From: Gammaproteobacteria bacterium
Lineage (GTDB): Bacteria; Pseudomonadota; Gammaproteobacteria; Steroidobacterales; Steroidobacteraceae
Assembly: GCA_003156695.1 (NCBI GenBank)
Contig: PMHN01000291.1
Span: 1-8,478 of the forward strand
Length of the DNA stretch: 8,478 nucleotides
Direction of reading: 5' to 3'
The position numbers and the translations under genes are program-made. Shown here one piece after another: positions 1 to 6,716 of this stretch (the stretch's first letter is position 1; each line of letters begins with the position of its first letter). The notes under the pieces were generated by a model. That model was not told the DNA's origin. It was given only the letters and a program-made list of their open reading frames with translations, and did no database searches.

Positions 1-1
1 G

Positions 2-340
2 GTCGGACCGGCGTTGATCGCTAAACTTCGCGAAGTGCAGCTCGCCAGCGGCGTGCCAAAAACTCTCGTATACGACCGCACGCTTTACATTATGGCGGGG
101 CTGCTGCTTGTTTGATTTCTGTGCAACCTGCTCGTGCGGCCGGTAAATGAGAAGTACTACATGACCGAGGCGCAGCTGGTACACGAGCGGTCTTTGCAGC
201 ACGAAGGCGATGCAGCTAACGCGCAGACGGCAGCGCGCGGAGCCGCAGGTCCGCTTGTGGCAGCCGCCTGGTTGGCCGTCGGCATCCCGTTCCTGATCGG
301 TCTGTACATCGCCCTTCAGAAGGCTGCCGCATTGTTCTGA
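2..340 (+). pseudogene. OFA-family MFS transporter (oxalate/formate antiporter-like), C-terminal part, interrupted by an in-frame stop
   Basis: The frame starting at base 2 reads as the last part of an OFA-family major facilitator: a loop with REVQLASGVPK, then YDRTLYIMAGLLLV, the last core membrane helix. A TGA at 113-115 follows, and the same frame continues with FLCNLLVRPVNEKYYMT, which is the conserved family continuation, up to TGA at 338-340. The tail ends in a further hydrophobic helix (AAWLAVGIPFLIGLYIAL), also typical of the family. Homologs, as I recall them, have glycine where the stop falls, and GGA to TGA is one base change. There is no frameshift and no lost sequence, so this is either a recent nonsense mutation or a sequencing error. 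An ATG at 134 could restart translation (GAGAAG lies upstream), giving 68 residues with one membrane helix, but that looks like the severed tail and not an independent gene. The family exchanges small carboxylates across the inner membrane; the substrate here is unknown. The 5' part lies outside the window. Confidence 0.75.
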
Positions 341-432
341 TGCTGGCCGATCAGCTCCCGGGCGATTCAGCGCGGTCGTACCGCGGCTGCAGATGTTCAT
401 GGCGCCGGCGCGCGTCGCGGCCATGCCCGCTT

Positions 433-437
433 GGGAG
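433..437 (+). promoter_or_regulatory. Shine-Dalgarno site supporting the GTG start at 444
   Basis: GGGAG lies 6 nt before GTG at 444-446. The in-frame ATGs at 393, 399 and 423 have no comparable purine-rich site upstream. This is the main reason for shortening the permease by 17 residues. Confidence 0.55.
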
Positions 438-443
438 CAACGC

Positions 444-2069
444 GTGAGTTCACCGACCCGGATCCACAGACAGGTCGGCACCTTCGCCCTGATGCTCACA
501 GGGTTAGGCTCGATCATCGGATCGGGCTGCCTGTTCGGAGCGTGGCGCGCGGCCGGACTCGCCGGTCCCGCCGCGGTCTGGGCCTGGGTGCTCGGAGCAC
601 TGATTGTCACTACAGTAGCGCTAACCTACGCAGAACTCGGGGCGATGTTCCCGGAGTCCGGCGGCATGGTTCGCTACGCCCACTTTTCTCACGGTCTGCT
701 CGTAGGGTTCATCGCCGCCTGGTCGACCTGGATCGCAATCGTCTCCGTGCTGCCGGTTGAAGCTGAAGCGTCCGTCCAATACATGGCGTCATGGCCCTAT
801 CAGTGGGCACGCGACCTATACGTCCACCTTCCCGATGGCCACGGGGAGCTGACCGTTCCGGGTCTCGCCATCGCAGCCACGCTGGTGATCATCTACTTCC
901 TTCTGAACTTCTGGAGCGTGCGGCTATTCGCGCGTTCGAACTCCACGATTACCCTCTTCAAGCTGGTTGTTCCGGCTGCTACGGGACTCGCACTGATCGC
1001 CAGCGGCTTCCACGCGCAGAACTTCAGCGTCGGCATAAACTGCGGCAGCGGGCACGCCACCGACTTTGCGGCCGTGCTTACCGCGGTCGCGACTGCAGGC
1101 ATCGTGTTCAGCTTCAATGGGTTTCAAAGCCCGATCAACCTCGCCGGCGAAGCGCGTAACCCGGCGCGTATTCCTATCGCGGTACTGGGTTCGATCGGGC
1201 TCGCCACCGTGATTTACGTGATCCTGCAGGTCGCGTACCTGGGAGCGGTGCCGCCGGCGATGCTCGCCAAGGCGGGCTGGCACGGGATCGATTTTCGTTC
1301 ACCGTTTGCCGAACTCGCGCTCATCGTCAATCTGCAGTGGCTGGCGATGCTGTTGTACGCGGACGCATTTGTGAGTCCGAGCGGGACCGGCATTACCTAC
1401 ACCGCGACAACGGCGCGGATCATCTACGGGATGGAGCGCAACGGCGTACTGCCAAAAGTGTTTGGCACGCTACATCCGGTGTATGGCATCCCAAGAAACG
1501 CAATGTGGCTCAACCTTGCGGTGTCTTTTATCTTCCTGTTTTTCTTCCGCGGCTGGGGCACCCTGGCGGCGGTTATCTCTGTTGCCACGATCATCTCGTA
1601 CGTGACGGGCCCGATCAGCGCGATGACGCTGCGTCGCACTGCCCGCACGATGCATCGACCGTTGCGCGTCCCCGGCTTACCGGTCATCGCCGCGCTCGCG
1701 TTCGTTCTGGCGACGGAGGTTATGTATTGGGCCAAGTGGCCGCTCACCGGAGAAGTCATTCTGGTGATTGCGGCTGCGCTGCCGATCTATCTCTTTTATC
1801 AGCTCAGGAGCGGTCGGGCTGATTTTGCACGCCAGCTGCGCGCGGCGTGGTGGCTCATCGTCTATCTGCCCACCATCGCCGCGGTATCGTGGGCCGGCAG
1901 CGCGAGATTTGGCGGACGCGACTATCTGCAATGGGGTTGGGATCTGCTGGTTGTCGCCGTGCTGGGCCTGATCTTCTTCAGCTGGGGCGTGAGATCCGGC
2001 TGGAGCACGCCAGCGGCGCAGCAGGCCCAACTCGACCACGTACCAGGTACGCAGCCGCTTAAGATCTAA
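444..2069 (+). CDS. APC-superfamily amino acid permease, aspartate:proton symporter-like
   Basis: Inner-membrane secondary transporter, probably bringing in an amino acid by proton symport. From the GTG at 444 it has 541 residues. The first helix carries GSIIGSG (residues 22-28), the broken-helix substrate motif of the APC fold. YAEL (62-65) and PESGG (70-74) in the second helix region are also family hallmarks. About a dozen hydrophobic stretches follow, ending in a short hydrophilic tail. Overall it resembles the YveA-type aspartate:proton symporter branch, seen in SPSGTG before the sixth to seventh helices and TARIIYGMERNGVLP after it; this assignment is from memory of the family. The longest frame starts at ATG 393, but its extra 17 residues are not membrane-like and that start lacks a ribosome binding site. 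It is co-directional with the broken OFA transporter, with about 100 bp between them and no clear promoter or terminator. Substrate specificity cannot be settled from the sequence. Confidence 0.85.
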   Translation: MSSPTRIHRQVGTFALMLTGLGSIIGSGCLFGAWRAAGLAGPAAVWAWVLGALIVTTVALTYAELGAMFPESGGMVRYAHFSHGLLVGFIAAWSTWIAIVSVLPVEAEASVQYMASWPYQWARDLYVHLPDGHGELTVPGLAIAATLVIIYFLLNFWSVRLFARSNSTITLFKLVVPAATGLALIASGFHAQNFSVGINCGSGHATDFAAVLTAVATAGIVFSFNGFQSPINLAGEARNPARIPIAVLGSIGLATVIYVILQVAYLGAVPPAMLAKAGWHGIDFRSPFAELALIVNLQWLAMLLYADAFVSPSGTGITYTATTARIIYGMERNGVLPKVFGTLHPVYGIPRNAMWLNLAVSFIFLFFFRGWGTLAAVISVATIISYVTGPISAMTLRRTARTMHRPLRVPGLPVIAALAFVLATEVMYWAKWPLTGEVILVIAAALPIYLFYQLRSGRADFARQLRAAWWLIVYLPTIAAVSWAGSARFGGRDYLQWGWDLLVVAVLGLIFFSWGVRSGWSTPAAQQAQLDHVPGTQPLKI

Positions 2070-2076
2070 GGAAGAT

Positions 2077-2152
<76 letters not shown>

Positions 2153-2171
2153 ATCCGAACGAGGAGCGCGG

Positions 2172-2199
2172 ATTCTATGTACACCCCCTGAGAAGTCAA
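2172..2199 (-). promoter_or_regulatory. Sigma-70-type promoter for tRNA-Gly
   Basis: On the minus strand TTGACT (2194-2199) is followed after 16 bp by TAGAAT (2172-2177). Both hexamers match consensus at 5 of 6 positions. Transcription would start near 2165, about 13 nt before the mature tRNA 5' end. The bases after the -10 box are CCGCGCTCC, a GC-rich discriminator of the kind found on stable-RNA promoters under stringent control; that regulation is inferred, not shown. Confidence 0.75.
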
Positions 2200-2284
2200 G
2201 GCGAGGGCAATCGGCCTTAAGGTTCGCATGGGGCAAGGAATCCTCTTACTTACACATTAACATACAGTGAGTTAAGACATATTC
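2200..2284. other. AT-rich intergenic stretch after pgsA, with two weak overlapping inverted repeats
   Basis: This 85-bp stretch is clearly more AT-rich than the flanking genes. TTAAC (2257-2261) can pair with GTTAA (2271-2275), and TAAGAC (2273-2278) can pair with GTCTTA (2290-2295, running into the pgsA 3' end). The two pairings share bases, so they exclude each other. Neither is followed by a T-run on either strand, so I do not call an intrinsic terminator. pgsA transcripts may read through into the tRNA or end by another mechanism. Confidence 0.35.
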
Positions 2285-2842
2285 CTAACGTCTTAGCTCA
2301 GGCCACGCCGCGCGCAGATAGGCGACCATGGACACCAGCGTCGCGACTGCAGCTATTACCGTCAGCCACACGCCGAGGTTGTACGTCGGCAGCACTCCCA
2401 GCAGTCGCCCGTGAAACAGCATCAGCGACAGCCCAATGATCTGCAGGATGGTCTTGTACTTGCCAAGCAGCGATACGGCGACCTTGCGCCGCGCACCGAT
2501 CTCCGCCATCCATTCGCGCAGCGCTGAAATCGTAATTTCGCGGCCGATGATAACGGCGGCGGTAAGAACAATAAACGCACGGGGGTCCTTGCTGACCAGC
2601 AGCACCAGCGCGACCGCGACGATGAGCTTGTCCGCGACCGGGTCGAGGAATGCGCCCAGGCGCGATGTCTGGCCGAGCCGCCGCGCGAAGTAACCGTCGA
2701 GCGAATCGGTAATGCCGGCCGCCGCAAACAACAGTCCCGCAGCCGGGTCCGCCCACGGGTACGGCATGTAAAACAGCAGCACGATGAGCGGGATCGCCGC
2801 AATGCGCAGCCACGTGAGCGTGTTGGGGACATTCCAGGGCAT
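2285..2842 (-). CDS. pgsA: CDP-diacylglycerol--glycerol-3-phosphate 3-phosphatidyltransferase
   Basis: Integral inner-membrane enzyme that joins CDP-diacylglycerol and glycerol-3-phosphate to give phosphatidylglycerol phosphate and CMP, the committed step to phosphatidylglycerol and cardiolipin. The full CDP-alcohol phosphatidyltransferase signature is present: D46, D49-G50, A53-R54, G63, D67 and D71. The four aspartates bind the metal ions. The N-terminus MPWNVPNTLTWLRI is the typical family opening, several hydrophobic helices surround the motif, and 185 residues is the normal length. The start ATG lies 9 nt after the uvrC stop. GAAGG, which overlaps that TGA (TGAAGG), sits 6 nt before the ATG and serves as ribosome binding site, so translation is probably coupled to uvrC. 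It is the last protein gene of the minus-strand cluster. The uvrC-pgsA pairing is widely conserved in gammaproteobacteria. Confidence 0.96.
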   Translation of the reverse strand: MPWNVPNTLTWLRIAAIPLIVLLFYMPYPWADPAAGLLFAAAGITDSLDGYFARRLGQTSRLGAFLDPVADKLIVAVALVLLVSKDPRAFIVLTAAVIIGREITISALREWMAEIGARRKVAVSLLGKYKTILQIIGLSLMLFHGRLLGVLPTYNLGVWLTVIAAVATLVSMVAYLRAAWPELRR

Positions 2843-2851
2843 CAGCGGCCT

Positions 2852-4663
2852 TCAGGAACCCGGGTGCAGGTGATCATAAAGACTTCGCGCGAGCGCCGCG
2901 CCGATTCCCTTCACTTGCGTCAGATCCGCGACACCGGCGCGCATGATCTCCGGCAGGCCCCCAAAGTGCTTCAATAACTCCCGGCGCTTGGCGGGTCCTA
3001 AGCCCGGCACCACCTCCAGCACCGACTCGTTATAGCGGCGCGCCCGCCGTTTGCGGTGCCCGGTGATCGCAAAGCGGTGGGCCTCGTCGCGAATCCTCTG
3101 CACCAGGCGCAGTGCCGGCGAACGCGCCTCGAGTATCACCGCGGTGGGTGAGCCAAATACGAACAGCCGCTCCTGCCCGGGGCGCCGGTCGGGCCCCTTG
3201 GCGACACCCACGAGCTGCAGATCGCCAAACCCCAGCTCCTCAAGAACCTCATGGACCTGGCCAATCTGCCCCAGGCCCCCGTCGATCAGCAGCAGATCGG
3301 GAACCGGCACCTCTCCCTCGCCCACGCGGCGGTAGCGCCGCTCCAGCGCCTGGCGCAGCGCTCCGTAGTCATCCCCGGGAGTCACGCCGGTGATGTTGAA
3401 GCGGCGATATTCCTTTTTGAGGGGCCCTTCAGGCCCGAATACCACGCAGGACGCGACCGTGCCCTCCCCGCCACTGTGGCTGATGTCGAAGCATTCCATG
3501 CGCGCCGGCGGCTCCGGCATATCCAGTTCACGCGCGAGCTCGGCGAGCATCTCCTCCATGCCGGCGCGCTGCGCAAAACGCATGCGCAGTCCCTGCAGTG
3601 CATTATCGCGCGTGAGCTCGACCCACCTGGCCGCCATGCCGCGCACCGGCTGACGCACCTGCACCGCGCGGTGCGCGCGCCCCGAGAGCGCTTCAGAGAG
3701 CGCGGCGGCGTCCTCCAGGCGCCGGTCGGTCAGCACCTCCGCGGGAAGTTCGCGGTCCGCGTAGTACTGCATGATGAAGGAGGACAGGGCGTCACCGGCT
3801 TCGGCAAGCACCGCGCGCGGGAAGTAGCTGCTGGTGCCGAGATTGCGGCCACCGCGGATCAGCATCACCCCCAGCGCGTACTCGCCGCCCTCTTCCACCA
3901 GCGCGAACACGTCCACGTCGCGTTCGGCCTCGGCGGTCACCACCTGCAGCGCCTGGATGCGCTTCAGGGCCGCGAGCTGATCGCGAACCTGCGCGGCGCG
4001 TTCGAACTGCAGGCGGCTGCCGGCCTCTTCCATGCGCGCCTGCAGCTCGGCATTCACCTCGTCGCTCCTGCCGTCAAGCACCTTCACCGCCGCGGCAATG
4101 TCCTCGGCGTAGTCCTCACGGCTGATGAGCCCCACGCACGGCGCCGAACAGCGCCCGATCTGGTGCTGCAGGCACGGGCGGCTGCGGTTGGCGAAGAAGC
4201 TGTCGCGGCAGTTGCGGACGCGGAAAAGCTTCTGCAGCTGGTTGAGCGTGTCGCGCAGCGCGCCGGCATTCGGAAACGGACCGAAGTAGCGCCCCGGGGC
4301 GCTGCGCGAGCCGCGGTAGAACACCAGCCGCGGAAACTCATGCTTGGTATCCAGATGGATATAGGGATAGCTCTTGTCATCACGCAGCACGATGTTGAAG
4401 CGCGGCTTGTGCGCCTTGATGAGGTTGTATTCCAGCAGCAGTGCCTCGGTCTCGGAGTTGGTGACCGTTACTTCGATCGCGGTGATCTGGCGCACCAGCG
4501 CCTGGACCTTCGGCTGCACGTTGCCGGCAACGAAGTAGCTGCCGACGCGGTCCTTGAGGCTTCTGGCCTTGCCGACGTACAGCAGTTCCTGATCCGCGCC
4601 GAACATGCGGTACACGCCCGGGCGGCGCGGGAGCGAGGCGATATACTGCTTGTGATCGAACAC
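2852..4663 (-). CDS. uvrC: Excinuclease ABC subunit UvrC
   Basis: The dual nuclease of nucleotide excision repair: it is recruited by UvrB at a lesion and cuts on both sides. I chose GTG 4663 (603 residues) because the product then begins FDHKQYIASLPRRPGVY, the usual UvrC opening. The open frame extends to a TTG at 4720 but would overlap the upstream gene. Domains in order are: GIY-YIG nuclease for the 3' cut (G16-V17-Y18, Y29-V30-G31, catalytic R39); four cysteines at 152, 164, 172 and 176, with the same 12-8-4 spacing as the reported iron-sulfur ligands of E. coli UvrC; the UVR motif that binds UvrB (about 200-234, with FERAAQVRDQL); an RNase H-like nuclease for the 5' cut (D393 in FDISH, D461 in LLLIDGG, H529 in DEAHRF); and tandem helix-hairpin-helix motifs (about 549-596). 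All catalytic residues are present, so the protein should be active. It is preceded by a uracil-DNA glycosylase gene and followed 9 nt later by pgsA. Confidence 0.97.
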   Translation of the reverse strand: MFDHKQYIASLPRRPGVYRMFGADQELLYVGKARSLKDRVGSYFVAGNVQPKVQALVRQITAIEVTVTNSETEALLLEYNLIKAHKPRFNIVLRDDKSYPYIHLDTKHEFPRLVFYRGSRSAPGRYFGPFPNAGALRDTLNQLQKLFRVRNCRDSFFANRSRPCLQHQIGRCSAPCVGLISREDYAEDIAAAVKVLDGRSDEVNAELQARMEEAGSRLQFERAAQVRDQLAALKRIQALQVVTAEAERDVDVFALVEEGGEYALGVMLIRGGRNLGTSSYFPRAVLAEAGDALSSFIMQYYADRELPAEVLTDRRLEDAAALSEALSGRAHRAVQVRQPVRGMAARWVELTRDNALQGLRMRFAQRAGMEEMLAELARELDMPEPPARMECFDISHSGGEGTVASCVVFGPEGPLKKEYRRFNITGVTPGDDYGALRQALERRYRRVGEGEVPVPDLLLIDGGLGQIGQVHEVLEELGFGDLQLVGVAKGPDRRPGQERLFVFGSPTAVILEARSPALRLVQRIRDEAHRFAITGHRKRRARRYNESVLEVVPGLGPAKRRELLKHFGGLPEIMRAGVADLTQVKGIGAALARSLYDHLHPGS

Positions 4664-4676
4664 GGACGGTCTCTGT

Positions 4677-5321
4677 CTACGAAGGCGCGAGCCCTGCCAG
4701 CTCGCAGGCGCGGCGCACAACCTGCCGGAACATCTGCGTCGTCAAGCGCCGGGTCGAGGTGTTGTACCGGCTGCAATGATAAGAGTCGAGAAGGTGCATG
4801 TCCGCATCCAGCGTATGCTCGCGGGCGTGCCCGAAGGGGTACATTGCGCGCTTGAGTCCCTTGGCCATGAGCACCGCCTCATGCGCCACCCGTCCTAAAG
4901 CCAGGCACACCCGCACTGCCGGCAGAGCGTCAAGCTCGCTGGCGAGGTACGCATTGCAGCAGCGGATCTCCGCGGGCAAAGGCTTGTTTCCTGGCGGCAC
5001 GCATTTGACCGCGTTCGCAATGCGCGTGTTGCGTAACTGCAGACCGTCGTCGGCGGAGGTTGCTTCAGGGCGGCTCGCCAGGCCGAACTCATACAGCGTC
5101 TCGTACAGCAGGGTCCCGGCGTGATCCCCGGTGAAGGGCCGCCCGGTGCGGTTGGCGCCGTGCATACCCGGGGCCAGTCCCACGATCAGAATCCTCGGGC
5201 TCGCAGCGCCAAATGACGGTACGGGTCGTGCCCAGTAGTCCGGGCGCTGCGCGCGCGTCTCGCGCAGATACTCTGCCAGCCGCGGACAGCGCACGCACTG
5301 CGGGTCGTAGAACTCACTCAT
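4677..5321 (-). CDS. Uracil-DNA glycosylase, family 5 (UdgB-type)
   Basis: Removes deaminated bases, chiefly uracil, from DNA to start base excision repair. Motif 1 is [19 protein letters not shown] (48-66), the family 5 form; it lacks the polar catalytic residue of families 1 and 4 right after GLAP. Motif 2 is [15 protein letters not shown] (180-194) with the key histidine at 182; many relatives have another residue where C183 stands. Cysteines C9, C12, C107 ([11 protein letters not shown]) and C122 fit the [4Fe-4S] ligand set of family 4/5 enzymes. The open frame reaches a TTG at 5348, but ATG 5321 is preferred: it begins [12 protein letters not shown], as in relatives, and overlaps the icd stop by 8 nt (ATGAGTGA), which suggests translational coupling. 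At 214 residues it has normal length. The uvrC start follows after 13 nt. Family 5 enzymes can also act on hypoxanthine or other deaminated bases; which ones this protein accepts is unknown. Confidence 0.92.
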   Translation of the reverse strand: MSEFYDPQCVRCPRLAEYLRETRAQRPDYWARPVPSFGAASPRILIVGLAPGMHGANRTGRPFTGDHAGTLLYETLYEFGLASRPEATSADDGLQLRNTRIANAVKCVPPGNKPLPAEIRCCNAYLASELDALPAVRVCLALGRVAHEAVLMAKGLKRAMYPFGHAREHTLDADMHLLDSYHCSRYNTSTRRLTTQMFRQVVRRACELAGLAPS

Positions 5322-6642
5322 CCATGTGGCGAATGATCGCGCTCGCAAACCCCGAGCAGCTCATGAGCGTGGCTCCCGGAATCAGCCGCTGCAGGTCCTC
5401 CTCCACGTTCGTGCACGCCGCCAGCTCGCGCTTGGGCGCCTTGAGCGCCTCGCGCAGGCGGGCGAGATCGTAGGTGAGTTCCTTGCTGGCAATGGTGTGG
5501 GTCACGCCCTTGATGATGAGATCGGCCGCTTCGCCCCACTTCAGATACCTGAGCATCATCTCGGCCGACAGGATGAGCGAGCTGGGATTCACCCGGTCCT
5601 TGCCGGCAAAGCCCGGAGCGGTGCCATGGGTCGCCTCGAAGACAGCCAGTCCGTCCCCAATATTGCCGCCCGGGGCAATGCCGATGCCGCCGACCTGGGC
5701 GGCGAGCGCATCGGAGACGTAGTCACCGTTGAGATTGAGTGTAGCGATGACGTCGTATTCCTCGGGGCGCAGCAGCACCTGCTGCAGGAAGTTGTCGGCG
5801 ATCACGTCCTTGATGACGATGTCCCTGCCGGTGAGCGGACTGGCGAACGACAGCCACGGGCCCGCCCCGATCGGACGGGCGCCGAATTCATCGCGCGCCA
5901 GCTCGTAGCCCCAGTTACGGAACGCGCCTTCCGTGAACTTCATGATGTTGCCCTTGTGCACGAGCGTCACGCTCTTGCGCTTCTGTCTGATCGCGTAGTC
6001 GATCGCCGCGCGTACGAGGCGGGTCGTGCCTTCTTCCGACATCGGCTTGATCCCGATGCCGCTCGAGTCGGGAAACCGGATGGTGGTCGCGCCCATCTCG
6101 GTGCGCAGGAACTGGATCAGGCGGTTGGCGTCGGCGGATCGCGCCTTGTATTCGATGCCCGCGTAGATGTCTTCCGTGTTTTCGCGGAAGATGACCATGT
6201 CGACCAGCTCGGGGTGGAGCACCGGGGAGGGAACGCCCGTGAAATAGCGGACGGGGCGCACGCAGGCGTAGAGGTCGAGTTTCTGCCGCAGGGCCACGTT
6301 CAGGGAGCGGAAACCGCCCCCGATCGGCGTGGTGAGTGGTCCCTTGATCGCGACGAGGTAGTGGGAGATGGCGGCGAGCGTGTCATCGGGGAGCCAGCTG
6401 TCGAGCTGGTTCTTGGCTTTTTCGCCTGCGAGCACCTCGAGCCATTCGATGCGGCGCTTCCCGCGGTACGCTTTGCTGACGGCGGCGTCGAAGACCAGGC
6501 GGGAGGCTCGCCAGATGTCGGGGCCGGTGCCGTCGCCTTCGATGAAGGGGATGACGGGCACCGCGGGGACGCGAAGCGCTCCACCGTCGATGGTGATGGC
6601 TTCGCCCGCGGTGGGCGCGGTAAGATTCGTGTATGTCGGCAT
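5314..6642 (-). CDS. icd: Isocitrate dehydrogenase (IcdA-type)
   Basis: Cytoplasmic TCA-cycle enzyme that converts isocitrate to 2-oxoglutarate and CO2. The 442 residues align with E. coli Icd without a net gap up to residue 395, and the active-site residues fall at the same numbers: S113, N115, R119, R129, R153, Y160, K230, D307 and D311. S113 lies in [13 protein letters not shown], the AceK phosphorylation site. At the cofactor site Y391, R395 and V351, associated with NADP in E. coli, are kept, but the K344-Y345 pair is G344-F345 (GTAPGFAG). NADP use is therefore likely but not assured. About 24 extra residues sit between R395 and the conserved end [16 protein letters not shown] chose ATG 6642 because the product then starts like E. 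coli Icd. The frame stays open to 7389 on the minus strand, but that extension is antisense to aceK and not protein-like. No clear ribosome binding site precedes the ATG. It is probably the first gene of the icd-udg-uvrC-pgsA cluster. Confidence 0.95.
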   Translation of the reverse strand: MPTYTNLTAPTAGEAITIDGGALRVPAVPVIPFIEGDGTGPDIWRASRLVFDAAVSKAYRGKRRIEWLEVLAGEKAKNQLDSWLPDDTLAAISHYLVAIKGPLTTPIGGGFRSLNVALRQKLDLYACVRPVRYFTGVPSPVLHPELVDMVIFRENTEDIYAGIEYKARSADANRLIQFLRTEMGATTIRFPDSSGIGIKPMSEEGTTRLVRAAIDYAIRQKRKSVTLVHKGNIMKFTEGAFRNWGYELARDEFGARPIGAGPWLSFASPLTGRDIVIKDVIADNFLQQVLLRPEEYDVIATLNLNGDYVSDALAAQVGGIGIAPGGNIGDGLAVFEATHGTAPGFAGKDRVNPSSLILSAEMMLRYLKWGEAADLIIKGVTHTIASKELTYDLARLREALKAPKRELAACTNVEEDLQRLIPGATLMSCSGFASAIIRHMDE

Positions 6643-6690
6643 GGAGAATGATGGCCGGAAGCCCGGGGGACGTGTAGTGGCGCGAGAATT
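6643..6690. promoter_or_regulatory. 48-bp divergent intergenic region between icd and aceK
   Basis: This gap separates the two divergent start codons and must contribute leaders for both genes. It contains a GC-rich core (GCCCGGGGGACG) and no clear Shine-Dalgarno site for either gene. The icd promoter candidate lies at its aceK end. For aceK I see only weak -10-like matches inside the icd 5' end (for example GAGAAT at 6644-6649), with no properly spaced -35. No clear operator-type palindrome was recognised. Confidence 0.5.
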
Positions 6691-6716
6691 ATGAGCGGGC
6701 TGATCCCGGGCGGCAA
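6688..6716 (-). promoter_or_regulatory. Candidate sigma-70 promoter for icd, overlapping the aceK start
   Basis: On the minus strand TTGCCG (6711-6716; 4 of 6 to TTGACA) is followed after exactly 17 bp by CATAAT (6688-6693; 5 of 6 to TATAAT). Transcription would start near 6681, giving a leader of about 40 nt before the icd ATG. The -10 box includes the aceK initiation codon and the -35 lies in aceK codons 7-9. This is a pattern match only; I found no equally good promoter for aceK in the 48-bp gap. Confidence 0.45.

Noticed and set aside
113..115. Selenocysteine at the TGA in the OFA transporter
   Set aside because: Relatives have glycine here, not cysteine, no SECIS-like hairpin was recognised just downstream, and the family has no known selenoproteins.
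134..340. Stand-alone small membrane protein of 68 residues
   Set aside because: The family match of the OFA transporter runs continuously through the stop at 113-115 into this frame, so it is better read as the severed C-terminus.
2039..2051. Perfect palindrome CGTACCAGGTACG near the end of the permease gene
   Set aside because: It lies inside coding sequence, has a 1-nt centre, and has no T-run on either side, so it is neither a terminator nor a convincing operator.
3251..4855. 534-codon open frame on the plus strand opposite uvrC
   Set aside because: It is an antisense shadow of a clear uvrC gene in GC-rich DNA: His/Arg/Ala-rich translation with no recognisable domain.
5326..6651. 441-codon open frame on the plus strand opposite icd
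   Set aside because: It is antisense to icd over its full length, with composition typical of a GC-driven shadow frame and no recognisable motif.
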